Positions 43,102-53,223 of a stretch of 64,000 nucleotides of DNA are shown here, piece by piece. The stretch comes from Dipteris shenzhenensis (taxonomy: Eukaryota; Polypodiophyta; Polypodiopsida; Gleicheniales). The notes beneath the pieces were generated by a model. The model saw only the letters and a list, made by a program, of their open reading frames with translations, was not told the DNA's origin and searched no databases. A program made the position numbers and the translations under genes. Numbering within the stretch: position 1 is the stretch's first letter; the number at the start of each line of letters is the position of its first letter. The stretch lies in the NCBI GenBank assembly GCA_047967505.1, contig CM106538.1; one strand, written 5' to 3'.

Positions 43102-43640
43102 CCCCTTCAAGTATTAAAGCACACATAATCTAGTGTTCCATTGTGTCTCCCTTAGTGTAGGAAAAAATTGATAGAGAAACCTAATTGAGAAGGTCATGTC
43201 AACTGCACAAGCCTCCTTTAGGAGAGCAACTATTAGCTTGTAATTCTCCATTTGGAAGTACCCAAGATCTCCAATCAATACTTTTCTTATGATCTAAATG
43301 TCATTCATGCTCCTACAATATCTTGATGTCAAGTAAATAGTGAAGAAGGCCAAGTTCCATCATGTCAAGCTCTGTCTTTAGCCATGTCTTCACCTCTTTT
43401 ATTTTCTCCATGTGATCCTGAATTATGATTAGGTAATCAACATACTAGATCACTAGTGAAATATTGTCACCCTTGAATGAATGTACATAGGCATCTAAAG
43501 CAATCCAAGTAAAGCCAATACTACCAAAGCACACAACAATACATTGGTACCATACTTAGTTATCCTTTTCTCCTTTGGTAAAATCATTGTGTTCTTTGGG
43601 TCTCGATCATGATCTAGCTCTACATCATCTCATTCTATAT
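43102..43640 (-). pseudogene. Ty1/copia reverse transcriptase fragment
   Basis: On the minus strand, in shifting frames: VDYLIIIQDHMEK (the YVDDLIITG motif C region, near 43430). A WLKTELDMMELGLLHYLLDI stretch follows (near 43340-43390), matching FxMxDLGxLxYFLGI. RLCVLxYLKG (near 43105-43140) follows, the segment interrupted by the solo LTR. Old, with many stops. Confidence 0.72.
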
Positions 43641-43689
43641 TTGAGCCTTCTTTTGAGACTATTATTAGAAGTAAAATTCTCTTAGAAGC

Positions 43690-44110
43690 CACATCATGAC
43701 TAATCACCAATTGTGAGGTCTTCAAATTGTACAGTTGCTATGAGTTGTGAACTCCCCAGTTTAGCCAGTGAAGATGCACTTTTGACTCCATGAGTCAAGC
43801 TTGTTTGTCCAAGTATCATTTTGTACATGGAACTAAGCTCAATCACCTTTGTCACAAGGTCCTTCCACCCACAACATGTTGAATCCATCTTGATAATGAC
43901 ATGGCTCTTCCACTTTGCCACTCTATTCTACTAGGGTGTCTAGGTAGTCATTAGTTGACATCTGATCCTAGTGCAAAATTGCAGTATGCATTCAATTCCA
44001 TCAACATGAACTCTCCACCTATCTTAGTCTAGAAAGTCTTTAGTATTTGGACTATCTCAAGTTCTACCTTTTCCTTCCATTCTTGAAATCAATTGAAGGC
44101 CATATAATTC
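43690..44110 (-). pseudogene. Ty1/copia integrase core fragment
   Basis: The minus strand carries KIGGEFMLMELNAYCN (the DxGGEF...FC region, near 44000-44050). QNRVAKWKSHVI (about 43885-43920) follows, where the catalytic Glu of copia QNGVAERKNR is Lys. A frameshift separates the two. The intervening CGWKDLVTKVIEL region is degraded. Confidence 0.7.
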
Positions 44111-44434
44111 ATTGATAGCATGTAAATCAATATTGTTTGACTATAGTTGTCGATGAATTTCATAGACACATAGGTTAGACCAATTATTTTGTGGGCATGG
44201 GCCCATACAACCACCTAGACTGGTTCCAAGTCTTGTAGCCAACTCTAGTGAACATTTGGAATCACTCTTGGGTCTTTGTCATGTGCTTCAAAGCTACACT
44301 ATCCATGTACCAACCTTCACCAACCAGAGTCACTATCGTGCATAATAATGCTTTATCAATCTCTATCTTTTCTTGGTTTGGCTCGGCATTTTTGGAGCCC
44401 TTCTTTATTTATCCTACTTTCTTGCTTTGTCAAC

Positions 44435-45300
44435 CCTACCAAAGTGCCTTGCTTTGTCATCACAGTTAAAGCACATATGTGCTTCTATTAGATCTACCCT
44501 TTGAATCCACATTGGCTTTCCATTATTGAGTCTTACCTTGCTGTTCCTTGTAGCCAAGAAGAATTTGTCTCTAGATTTACCGTCTTTGTTGTAGCCAAGA
44601 AGAATTTGTCTCTAGATTTACCATCTTTCCTTTCTCGAGCATCTTCTAAAAAAAGCAATGGAATGAGAACTTCAAATGTAAGGGGAACTAACTTTTGTCT
44701 TGTAGTGAAGATCATCATGAAACTCTTGTAGCTCTAGGGAAGCTTGTTGAATACTAGTTTGGTGATCTAGAGTGAGTCCAATATTCAACCAACTATAGCC
44801 CATTGATCTTGGAACACCTCCACCTTGGTGATGTAGTCTTGCACTAGATCTCCTTAATCCATCTTAATGTTACAAAGATCCATCTTGAGAACAATGATTT
44901 GGTCTTTTTTGTCACCTTAAACATCTCTTGAATCACCTTCCAAGTTTTAACTGATCTCATCCAATTGGATATGATGAAGTATGGTATTTGCAATAGTTTT
45001 GATAATGAATCATGCCTTTGCTTATCACACAACCTAGTCTTGTACAATAGTTGAGTCCACTATTGTAGTCAATGCTTTGATGGTGTTCTAATTTTGGTAG
45101 TAATTTGCTAGACACCTTTATTAATGAAATAACTCTAGATCTTTATCTTCCATTAAAGGTAGTTGGACTTGTTAAGCTTGCTAGCCTCCTCAAACATAGG
45201 GAAGAGCATACGGGTAGTCATCTAGATGGGAGCTTCTATGAAAGGGTGACAAATGTCCATTGCCTCAGCATTTAGCTTCCTCAGTCCAAGAGGATCTCCT
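44435..45300 (-). pseudogene. Ty1/copia gag
   Basis: The minus strand in shifting frames reads like a full gag. NTIKALTTIVDSTI is near 45065-45105. DKKDQIIVLKMDLCNIKMD is at 44860-44920, DLVQDYITKVEVFQDQ and LVFNKLP near 44770-44850, and TFEVLIPLLFLEDARERK at 44640-44690. A degraded knuckle with CFNCDDKARHFG is near 44445-44475. The spacing matches copia gag (VQDFITKVxxLxDxLxxxG, LPxSYxSF). It starts just inside the primer-binding site at 45312. Confidence 0.75.
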
Positions 45301-45311
45301 TTTAATAATAA

Positions 45312-45324
45312 GACTCTGACACCA
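45312..45324 (-). promoter_or_regulatory. Decayed tRNA-iMet primer-binding site
   Basis: The minus strand reads TGGTGTCAGAGTC, two transitions away from TGGTATCAGAGCC. It lies just upstream of the copia gag. Confidence 0.65.
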
Positions 45325-46160
45325 TATCAGATTCTTATTCGATTTTTAATCCTTGGATGAGCAATGTGAACTACATACTTAGCAGCCCCGACCTCAAAAG
45401 AGTCCTCTTTGGTGCTACTATGGACCAATACCATAAATGGACTCTAAATTGTGATGCAAACATGTAAATACATGTTAAGTTCACACGGTTGGTTATAGCA
45501 AATCAATTATCTTGATTACATCAAAGTGATTAAGGTTCTTCACACGTTTTTGACCTAGCCAAAATGAGTAGTAGCACTCGACCTACAAGCATGAGAGATG
45601 GAGGCGATCTTACATGCCTTCTGAGATGGATTGAGTGGTATCTCATGTGTGCTCACTCAAGGTTTCCAATATTGCTCTTAAATGTGACTAGTAGCACATA
45701 TATCATCAGGATTCCATGGAAGTTGTCCTTATTTACACCTTAGCTATACCATTTTGAACAACATTGGCTTTTTTCGTCCACCCAATAAAAACGTGATCCA
45801 CATCTTGGCTCGTTGATAGTGAGAGATGCACTTGCAACCTCTCCATGCTATTAAGTCCTATCATCTTCAATAGAATCCTATAGCAACCAAGCTCTCTTGG
45901 CTAAATAGTCACATTGCCTTATCAACTCAACTACTCTTATATGTCAAGCTATCTCTCTTATTGTAATCAAGGACATGGCAATGGTATTATTCATGACATA
46001 CGTTTCTATACATTCTTCCACTGTAGGAGTGTTGGCTACATGAAGCAATTTTCGACTCTACTTCCTAAAATGCACAATGCTATTTGTGTCCAAAGTGGGG
46101 ATGGATTTTTCCTTTATACAAGAAACCAAATCAAGTATGGAGCAATTGAATTTGAACACT
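45325..46160 (-). other. Expected copia 5' LTR position, ends not resolved
   Basis: Sequence upstream of the primer-binding site should be the 5' LTR. No clear TG...CA pair or target duplication could be fixed. No coding signature was seen. Confidence 0.3.
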
Positions 46161-46164
46161 TTCC

Positions 46165-46620
46165 CATAGTTTCAAATAAAAATTTCACAAACCCAATCAA
46201 ATCATGAGAATATGTAATTATATTCTAATCAATTCTCATTAATTATAGTATCTTACTTAAATAAATCAAAATAATGAGTTCCTTTCAATGGTATTTTAAT
46301 GGAGGGTCTTCTTGAAAGTATCATCATCTTGTTGTTGTTTTGACACAATCTCTTTGGAACAAGTTAAAGAAAAAATATGAGATTATGTAACTCCAAATAA
46401 AAGATTTCACAAACCCAAATTGAATCATGATAATATATAATTACATTCTAATCATTTTTCTTTAATTTTAGGCTCATACCTTGCTCATCCTTACATTGAG
46501 TAAAACCAATAAGGACCTTCTTATGGACAGAATTCTTGAAAGTCATCATCATCATGTTGCTCTGATACTCTAGTAAAATTCCCTTTGGATTGAGCTAGAG
46601 CAAATATATTAGATCTTGCC
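46165..46620. repeat. Two diverged tandem units of about 226 bp
   Basis: AAATAAAAATTTCACAAACCC at 46168 recurs at about 46395. The blocks ATCATGA(G/T)AATAT, TAATTAYATTCTAATCA, TCTTGAAAGT(A/C)ATCATCATC and CCTTTGGA follow in the same order in both units. No coding was recognised. Confidence 0.8.
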
Positions 46621-49600
46621 TCAAAGATTTAGGTTGTGCAAATTGGCCACTTGACTCACCATTAACTGTTTTGTAGACTATAGAATGGAAAACAACTTAT
46701 CCACCAAGCTTTGCATCAACTTCCTAAGTACAAATAATCATACATGTGACAATGCTTGCGGTAAACGTATGGATATGAGAGTTTATTAACTTTGTAGGTG
46801 GATGCATTTAGATATGATCATTACATTGTGCAAATAGTCCTACCTCTCCATCCTCCACATCACCATTTGGGAGACCTAATCATCGCCAAGGAGCATCTCA
46901 TTTTCTATCTCTATTAGGGCTTTTAGGCATTCACAAATTTGTTATGTATTATTGCACTCAAGAATGAAAAGAATCATGTAATTGAAGTTCATTGGGATCC
47001 CTACTCACTTGTCTAAGTAGCACATAAGGTGCATGTATGACAGACTAGTAGTATCCACCCATGTTTGAATAAGTGGGGGTATGGTTTGGATGATATTTCC
47101 ATCCATCTTCCACAAAATCCTAATAAATCCTGCCAACAATTCAAAATACAGTATATAAACAATGAAGTAGTCAACAAAAGTTTTGTCAATACAAATTTCT
47201 CCTTAATTGGTGCATTATATCTAATGGCACTGACATAATGTTGAAATGCATCTACGAAATGTAGGATAAAAAATAATAAGTTTGTAAAGAAGCAAAACTA
47301 TTATATTGGTGTTGAAAGTCGAATGGCCTCATAAAATAAAAATTTGAACTATGTTCCAAGATTTGAAACTCTTATGCAAAAAATGTTTTAATAGGATTTA
47401 TAGCTTTCACTTCAAAATTCAAAGGAGAATATATAAAAGCATACTATGTTCTATCAATATTGTGAAACTCAAAAAAACTAGCTCCATAAAACTTGACTAG
47501 GATTTTATATTAAGTATAGCATCAATAAAGACATCCCATGATTGAAATCATGTAGCACTTGTGTAGGTGATACTCAACCTAGCCAACGTCCCACAATTCT
47601 CTTGCATTTCATCTAGGTGAATCCCAAACACAAACTCATTGAGCCACTTGTGAAATTCAACAGTCACCTACGATATGATCTAGTTTCTTGCTATGCTATT
47701 GTGCATTGTTATGCATGTCCATGATGTCATTGTCAATCTCATCATATATGGTTGTTGTGGTGATGGTGTTAACCTACTCATTAATTTCATTATGAAGGCA
47801 TTAATCATGCCAAGTAAATATCAATACATCATTCCAATTTGTAATGCAATTTTTACGGTCAATAATTCATGCAAGTATAACTGTGGCATTGCCACGAGTT
47901 ATTGAGGCATAAACATTATGATTTCTAGGTGATAGGTTGTTGAGAGCATGAGTCACACTAAGGAATGTATGTGTAGAGATTGGAAATGTTGATTATACTA
48001 AGAAGCAATGAATGAAACACTCTTTCCTCCAGATACAAATAAGCCTTTAGCCAATTGATACATTCTGTAATAGAATTTGAATTCACAATCATCCCTCATT
48101 CTACCTTACTTACAAACAAGCTATTTGCATGAGGGGTTGTGAAGATGCAGAGTCCATCTCCCAAATGAGAGAATGCTTCCATTAGGCCATTTAGAAATAG
48201 GCATATTGACTTTGTAGATCCTAAAGCATAGACAAAATAAATGCAGTTCTAAGCAAACAAACTTATTTGTTAGTCACAGGTTTTGTAGCTAACACTTTGG
48301 CAATCCTACAAAGGAATATCTACAATAAATGTTACAATGAAGGAAGATGATGTGATAGAGTCTAAAAGAAAGGCAAAGAAACCCCAATATTAACAAGGAG
48401 AAAGATGGGAGGAAGGAAGGCAATAGTCCCAACAATCTCCAAAAGATATCATATCTCAAATCCATTCCAAGATGCACCAAAAGTCAAAGCCAGTGTGGAA
48501 TTTCCATGGTGAAAATAATTGTTTACAAAGTTAATGTAGCCAAGTGTCTCTTCAAGTAGGGAGTCTCTCATTTTTTTGATTTCAGCCTCCACCTTGGATA
48601 CGTTGATTTTCAGGTGTACAACAAACTATGGAAGGGAAGTTAGTTACATACCAATGAATTCATCAATCTAGCACGAATGCAATTTCTAAGAGATGATTTA
48701 AGCATATGCCTTGGTACCAAATGTGCTATAGATGAAACATGGTAGAAGAACAAAAAGCAATCACTAGAACTAGTGACAAGTGTGAAGTGAATGTGAGGCA
48801 CACAAGAGGATGCAAGATCTCACAAACAATGATATCAATATCAAAGGGAAGTTAGGTAGCCTAGGAAATAGATGTTAAAGTGCAAGTGAATAAAAAATTT
48901 GATTTACAACACTTTGTTGATACATGTTTAAATAAAATTGTTGAGGGTGTTTGTACATGTATTAGAGGTGAAAGAACAGGTAACAGATGAAGCTACTACT
49001 TTGGTTGATCCAGTGGAGTAATCTAGTGTGGTAACTCTAATTGAGCAGTCTAGTGTGGTATCTCTAGTCAAATAGTTTAGTTTAGTGACTTCAGTTGAGC
49101 AGTTAGGGGATGCAACAACAATTGTTGTTGATAAACAAAATGTTTTGGTTACTCCCACTATTGGTCCTAGTGATACCGTAGCAAAGGATGCTGATATGGA
49201 AAATATTACAAATACCACATTTGAGCCTATGACCATTGATACTACCGATCCATAGGATCAATAAATTTAAAAATTTCTTGTTTCAAATCCCCACTATGTT
49301 TTTAAACACATGTGATTTGAACATTGGAAACTCAAAATGTGTTTTTCAACACAACCAGTTCATGTTTATATTTTGTACTCATTACAAATAATTTTCCAAA
49401 TGTGCAAATACAACAATGTTTATTTGCATGCTTGAAACCTTTTTTTGTACAAAATATGAAGGATAGATACACATGCTACTGTATTCAAAATAGGCAAATG
49501 CTATATCTAAAGGAAGCTATTACCCATGAACTTTTGAGTTTTTAGAGGAGACTTGGATGGTGAGTAGTCTGTATATATGCAGTAGTGCACCAAAAATGTA

Positions 49601-50474
49601 GCTCCTATGATATCATGTGATAGTGCTACAACTTTGGTGGCACGCTCAAGTATCCCATGTTCTTCTCTTGGCATATCTTCCATTTTTTTGAGTTGTGAAG
49701 GCATACCATTATCGTACAAAACAAAGGCTTCTACTAGTTCATCATTATCAACCATCAAAACAACACTTGAATTTGAATAAGAAGAGATGCAAACAAGACT
49801 ACCTATAGATACAACAACCCTTCACAATTATTCTAGATAATTGACAATAGAGACTTAAGCACAAATGTACGACACTCTTGACATGGCAATTCAAAAATTT
49901 TTAATTTTGCACTACAACATTACAAATGGAGCATTGTAATTTAGCATTTGAAGGGGGGAAACAAGTAATTGCAAATGCATATATGGTCAAGGGGACAAAC
50001 ATAAAAAGAAATGAGTATAGTTAGCACTGATAATTGGGGAAGGAGCATCATTTGCAAAGCAATTATGCTAGGGGAGTACAAGCTTGATGGCCCTATTGTC
50101 TAAGCAAACTACAATTTCTTGCAAGCTCTAGTTTTTTATTATCCACCATTTTTCACTGTGGTGAAAGGCCCCTTTGTCTGTTTCCTTGCACTCGCCTATG
50201 CAAGGGATGTGTTTTGCTTCTTCCCTTCTTGTGCATCTACTGCATAACAAACCAACACATTTAAAAAAATCAAAACTTATATAAACAAAGTAGTAAGGAC
50301 TTGGTATCTACCGTCTCAAGTGGCAACATCAGCCTTGTGTTTTCCAATCCTCTTCTTTGATGATTCATGGAGCTGTTGGAGCATACGCTCATCCTCCTCC
50401 TCTAAGTCAAGCTTGTCATCATATGTAGCAAAAAGTGCAATATCAAGAAAATTATAAATACACTATCACTAGGG
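46621..50474. other. Long stretch without recognisable features
   Basis: AT-rich, with no domain signatures on either strand. A 27-nt repeat of about three units (GAGCAGTCTAGTGTGGTATC type) lies at 49013-49104. The run CCCTAACCCTAACCCTAAAT is just beyond, inside the LTR at 50475. Ancient decayed repeats are likely but cannot be assigned. Confidence 0.45.
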
Positions 50475-50704
50475 TGTTGAGAGATTAGCTGAACATCATG
50501 TGATTATATGTGCATAGCACTAATACATATAGAGTACTATAAAGGAAAGAATTAGATGCCCTAACCCTAACCCTAAATGGGTTTGTATATATTCTACATT
50601 TTCAACTAAATCTAGTGTATAGTTTGTCATTTATGGTGTGCTCTCTAGCTGTGCCCTCTCTCCTCATCTCCACACTTCTCCTCTCCCCTCTTCATATTTT
50701 GTCA
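50475..50704 (+). repeat. Probable Ty1/copia 5' LTR
   Basis: It is about 230 bp, starting TGTTGAGAGATTAGCTG and ending ATATTTTGTCA. It directly abuts a tRNA-iMet primer-binding site. It contains three CCCTAA units and a TATATATTC TATA-like motif near 50587. The right end is fixed by the primer-binding site; the left end is my best guess. Confidence 0.65.
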
Positions 50705-50718
50705 TGGTATCAGAGCCT
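50705..50718 (+). promoter_or_regulatory. tRNA-iMet primer-binding site
   Basis: TGGTATCAGAGCCT directly follows the LTR end. It is an exact match to the initiator tRNA-Met complement in the first 12 bases. Confidence 0.88.
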
Positions 50719-51910
50719 AGTTCTGACTTCTGCTGAGGCACCATACTTCATGAGTGAGAGATTATGAGATTGAGAGATTGAGAGATTGAGTCTTCCATTC
50801 ACTTCCATAGAGTGATAGATTTTTTTCGTTCATTGAAAGAGCTTTCCATCCATGTGATATTGAAAGATTTACGTTAATCTTCTTCAATTTGATTCATTGT
50901 TTCTTTGAGAGATTATGAAAGGTTTGCATTGAGAGAGAGAGCTAGTTCTCTAAGAGAGGATAAGTATTTTTTGTTCATCTCCTTTGGATTTGAGAGAAAA
51001 GTGTTTCAAATTCTTAGGGAGAGGAAGGCAGCTACTACAACCTACAAGCAAGAAGCCGATTCAAAAGCATATGCATCTCTAAAGCACAACAACAATGAGG
51101 TGGCTCTATTCAAAAGCATATGCGACTCCAAAGAATAGCAACAATGAGGTTGCTCTCCATTCTGCCTTCAACCCGCAACTGCATGTAAGGGAAGCCTCTA
51201 TAATGACCTTGCAACTCACGGGTCCCCCAGCTCATGCGAGCAATGCTAGCAGGGGCCTATCTACCCGCGGCTCTGCAACTAAGCTTCAACATATTTGAGC
51301 TCTTTACCTACCCGTGGCTCTGCAATGAAGCATCTACATGACAGTATAACTCCTAGCTCAAATGCCTCGACTTAGCACTATGGCCAAGCTAGGCAATGCT
51401 CCAACATAGCCGACTACACTAGAAGTGCTTGCTCCATGCACACGGGCTACTGTAACCTCCAACACCTTCTCCACTAAAGGTGTTCTCGATCAACCTCTCC
51501 AAGTGACTACAGGCTGCAACCCAGTAGTGCCTCCATGCCTCCTGCACCATCAACAAGCTCCTTAGTGACTACCTAACATCTCTTAGGCTTAAGGCGATGA
51601 GAGGCACCTCTACTAAAGCCTCACAGCCAACACCCTTTGCTCTCATAGATGGAGCATCAATAGGCCAAGCCACCGGTTCTTGCAGAGCCCACAATGACAC
51701 TAGCAGAGGCCCAGGTAGCATAGCGGCTCCTCCAATCATCTTCACCACCATCAGCTCATCTCCTACGCTCAGCCTCCATAGCTCCATCAACAATTGGAAT
51801 CCTCTACAAAACTCCTCCATAACGACTCCAACGGCTCCACACAATGACGAGCTTCTACATTAATGCAACAAACAACCACAACCCTCTGCATCCACATCTC
51901 CTACGTAAAT
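50719..51910 (+). other. Copia leader and unassigned sequence
   Basis: The first 200 bases are GAGATT/GAGA-rich leader. 50905-51900 includes short open frames on both strands without known motifs. No gag is seen on this strand before the opposing copia gag ends at 51911. Confidence 0.4.
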
Positions 51911-52530
51911 AATCATTGCAGAGATAGAATCTGTTCAAGATTTCATCATATGTTCTCCATATTCCGTCGCATCTCAAGATTCTAAGCGAGATGGCATTCT
52001 TATCTTCATCCTTGGCTCGCACTTCTAGATCACTAAATTGTCTTCATAGAGCTTGCATGTGGTTCAAGAATACTCCTGACATCTCTGCCTCGTTCATCTG
52101 AAGGTAAAAAAGATCTTGTTTGAGGTTGAACTTTGAGTGCTTCAAATGCTCTGAAAAGAGTCTCTAGTGTTTTCTAGTTCTCAATTGTAGTTGCTTTCAC
52201 ATCGAGGTGGTGGAAGTACCCTGGTCCTAGGGCTCTTCCCATGTAACCTAATGCCTTCTCATCTTTCTGAATCTCCCAGATTGGAATCCTGTCAACATTG
52301 TGTGACCTATCCTTCAGCTTCTTCTCCATGCCAGCAACTATACTCCACATACTTTTTGCATGAAGAGTAGATGCGTAGCCAACCACCACGATGCAAAGTT
52401 CTTGCCACAATAAAGGTCACTAAAATAGCGTTGTTCTTGTGTTTCTTTGAGGTGTCCATGATCACAACGTTTATGGATTGATAAGAATCCAAAATCACAC
52501 TTCTACTAACATGTCAAGAGAGGACTGCTT
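51911..52530 (-). pseudogene. Ty1/copia gag fragment
   Basis: The minus strand shows WEIQKDEKALGYMGRALGPG (the WxxxDxKALxxI region), then LRKLFSEHLKHSKFNLKQDL (near 52100-52165). A MSGVFLNHMQAL block and VRAKDEDKNAISLRIL (near 51970-52060) follow, matching copia gag LxxLPxSY-type order. Frameshifts lie near 52170 and 52300. It ends near 51911 without knuckle or pol. It is preceded on the same strand by the primer-binding site at 52650. Confidence 0.7.
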
Positions 52531-52649
52531 CCTATGACTTCATTTACTTCTATGTTTCTTCACAACCAGGATGCTTGACCACTATTGTATAGCAACCCTA
52601 GACATGCATGCACCACAACAACTATTATCAGAAAGGAAGACATCGACAA

Positions 52650-52665
52650 CCTGGCTCTGATACCA
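52650..52665 (-). promoter_or_regulatory. tRNA-iMet primer-binding site
   Basis: The minus strand reads TGGTATCAGAGCCAGG, an uninterrupted match to the initiator tRNA-Met complement. It lies about 120 bp upstream of the gag above. Confidence 0.88.
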
Positions 52666-52669
52666 CTAT

Positions 52670-52960
52670 TGGCTTTGTGCCTCAAATCAATAATGCATGC
52701 GATTCAATTAACTGAATAATCAAAACTAGAACTAGAGCAAATGCTTTTGAATCGACAGAGAGCCGAGATGGAATCTTGACACATTAATTCACACAAAAGA
52801 CACTTCTATTCATCAATAGCTAGAATGCATCCCGACTGGGCTTGTTACTCATTACAAAGAAAAAAGATAGCCACAAAGGCTCACACAACCTTCTACGCAC
52901 ACACACACACATGTTTTTTCTACACTCTTACACACATTCATGTAGGTACTGACACTTTAG
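52670..52960 (-). repeat. Copia 5' LTR, partial definition
   Basis: On the minus strand it ends ...CAAAGCCA, 4 nt before the primer-binding site. The outer end could not be fixed and may lie anywhere up to the (CT)n tract at 53084. Confidence 0.5.
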
Positions 52961-53079
52961 ACATTCACATTATCCCCACCTTTCCCCCCAAACCCACCCT
53001 CCTCTTGCTTGTCTTGTCCCTGCAAAAAACCCGCCTAAATTAATCTATCCATAGTCAATTAATATATGTGTATATGTGT

Positions 53080-53083
<4 letters not shown>

Positions 53084-53132
<49 letters not shown>

Positions 53133-53143
53133 CTCCCTCCCTG

Positions 53144-53221
<78 letters not shown>
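53084..53221. repeat. (CT)n microsatellite, about 138 bp
   Basis: Near-pure CT dinucleotides with one CCTCCCTCCCTGC interruption (about 53128-53143). T/C-rich sequence continues to about 53460. Confidence 0.97.

Positions 53222-53223
<2 letters not shown>

Noticed and set aside
46621-48500. Minus-strand low-quality coding-like stretches as a DNA transposase
   Set aside because: Short runs between many stops, with no catalytic or zinc-finger motif that I can identify.
50560-50580. CCCTAACCCTAACCCTAAAT as interstitial telomere
   Set aside because: Only about three units, inside a copia LTR. TTAGGG-like runs are common in these LTRs and leaders.
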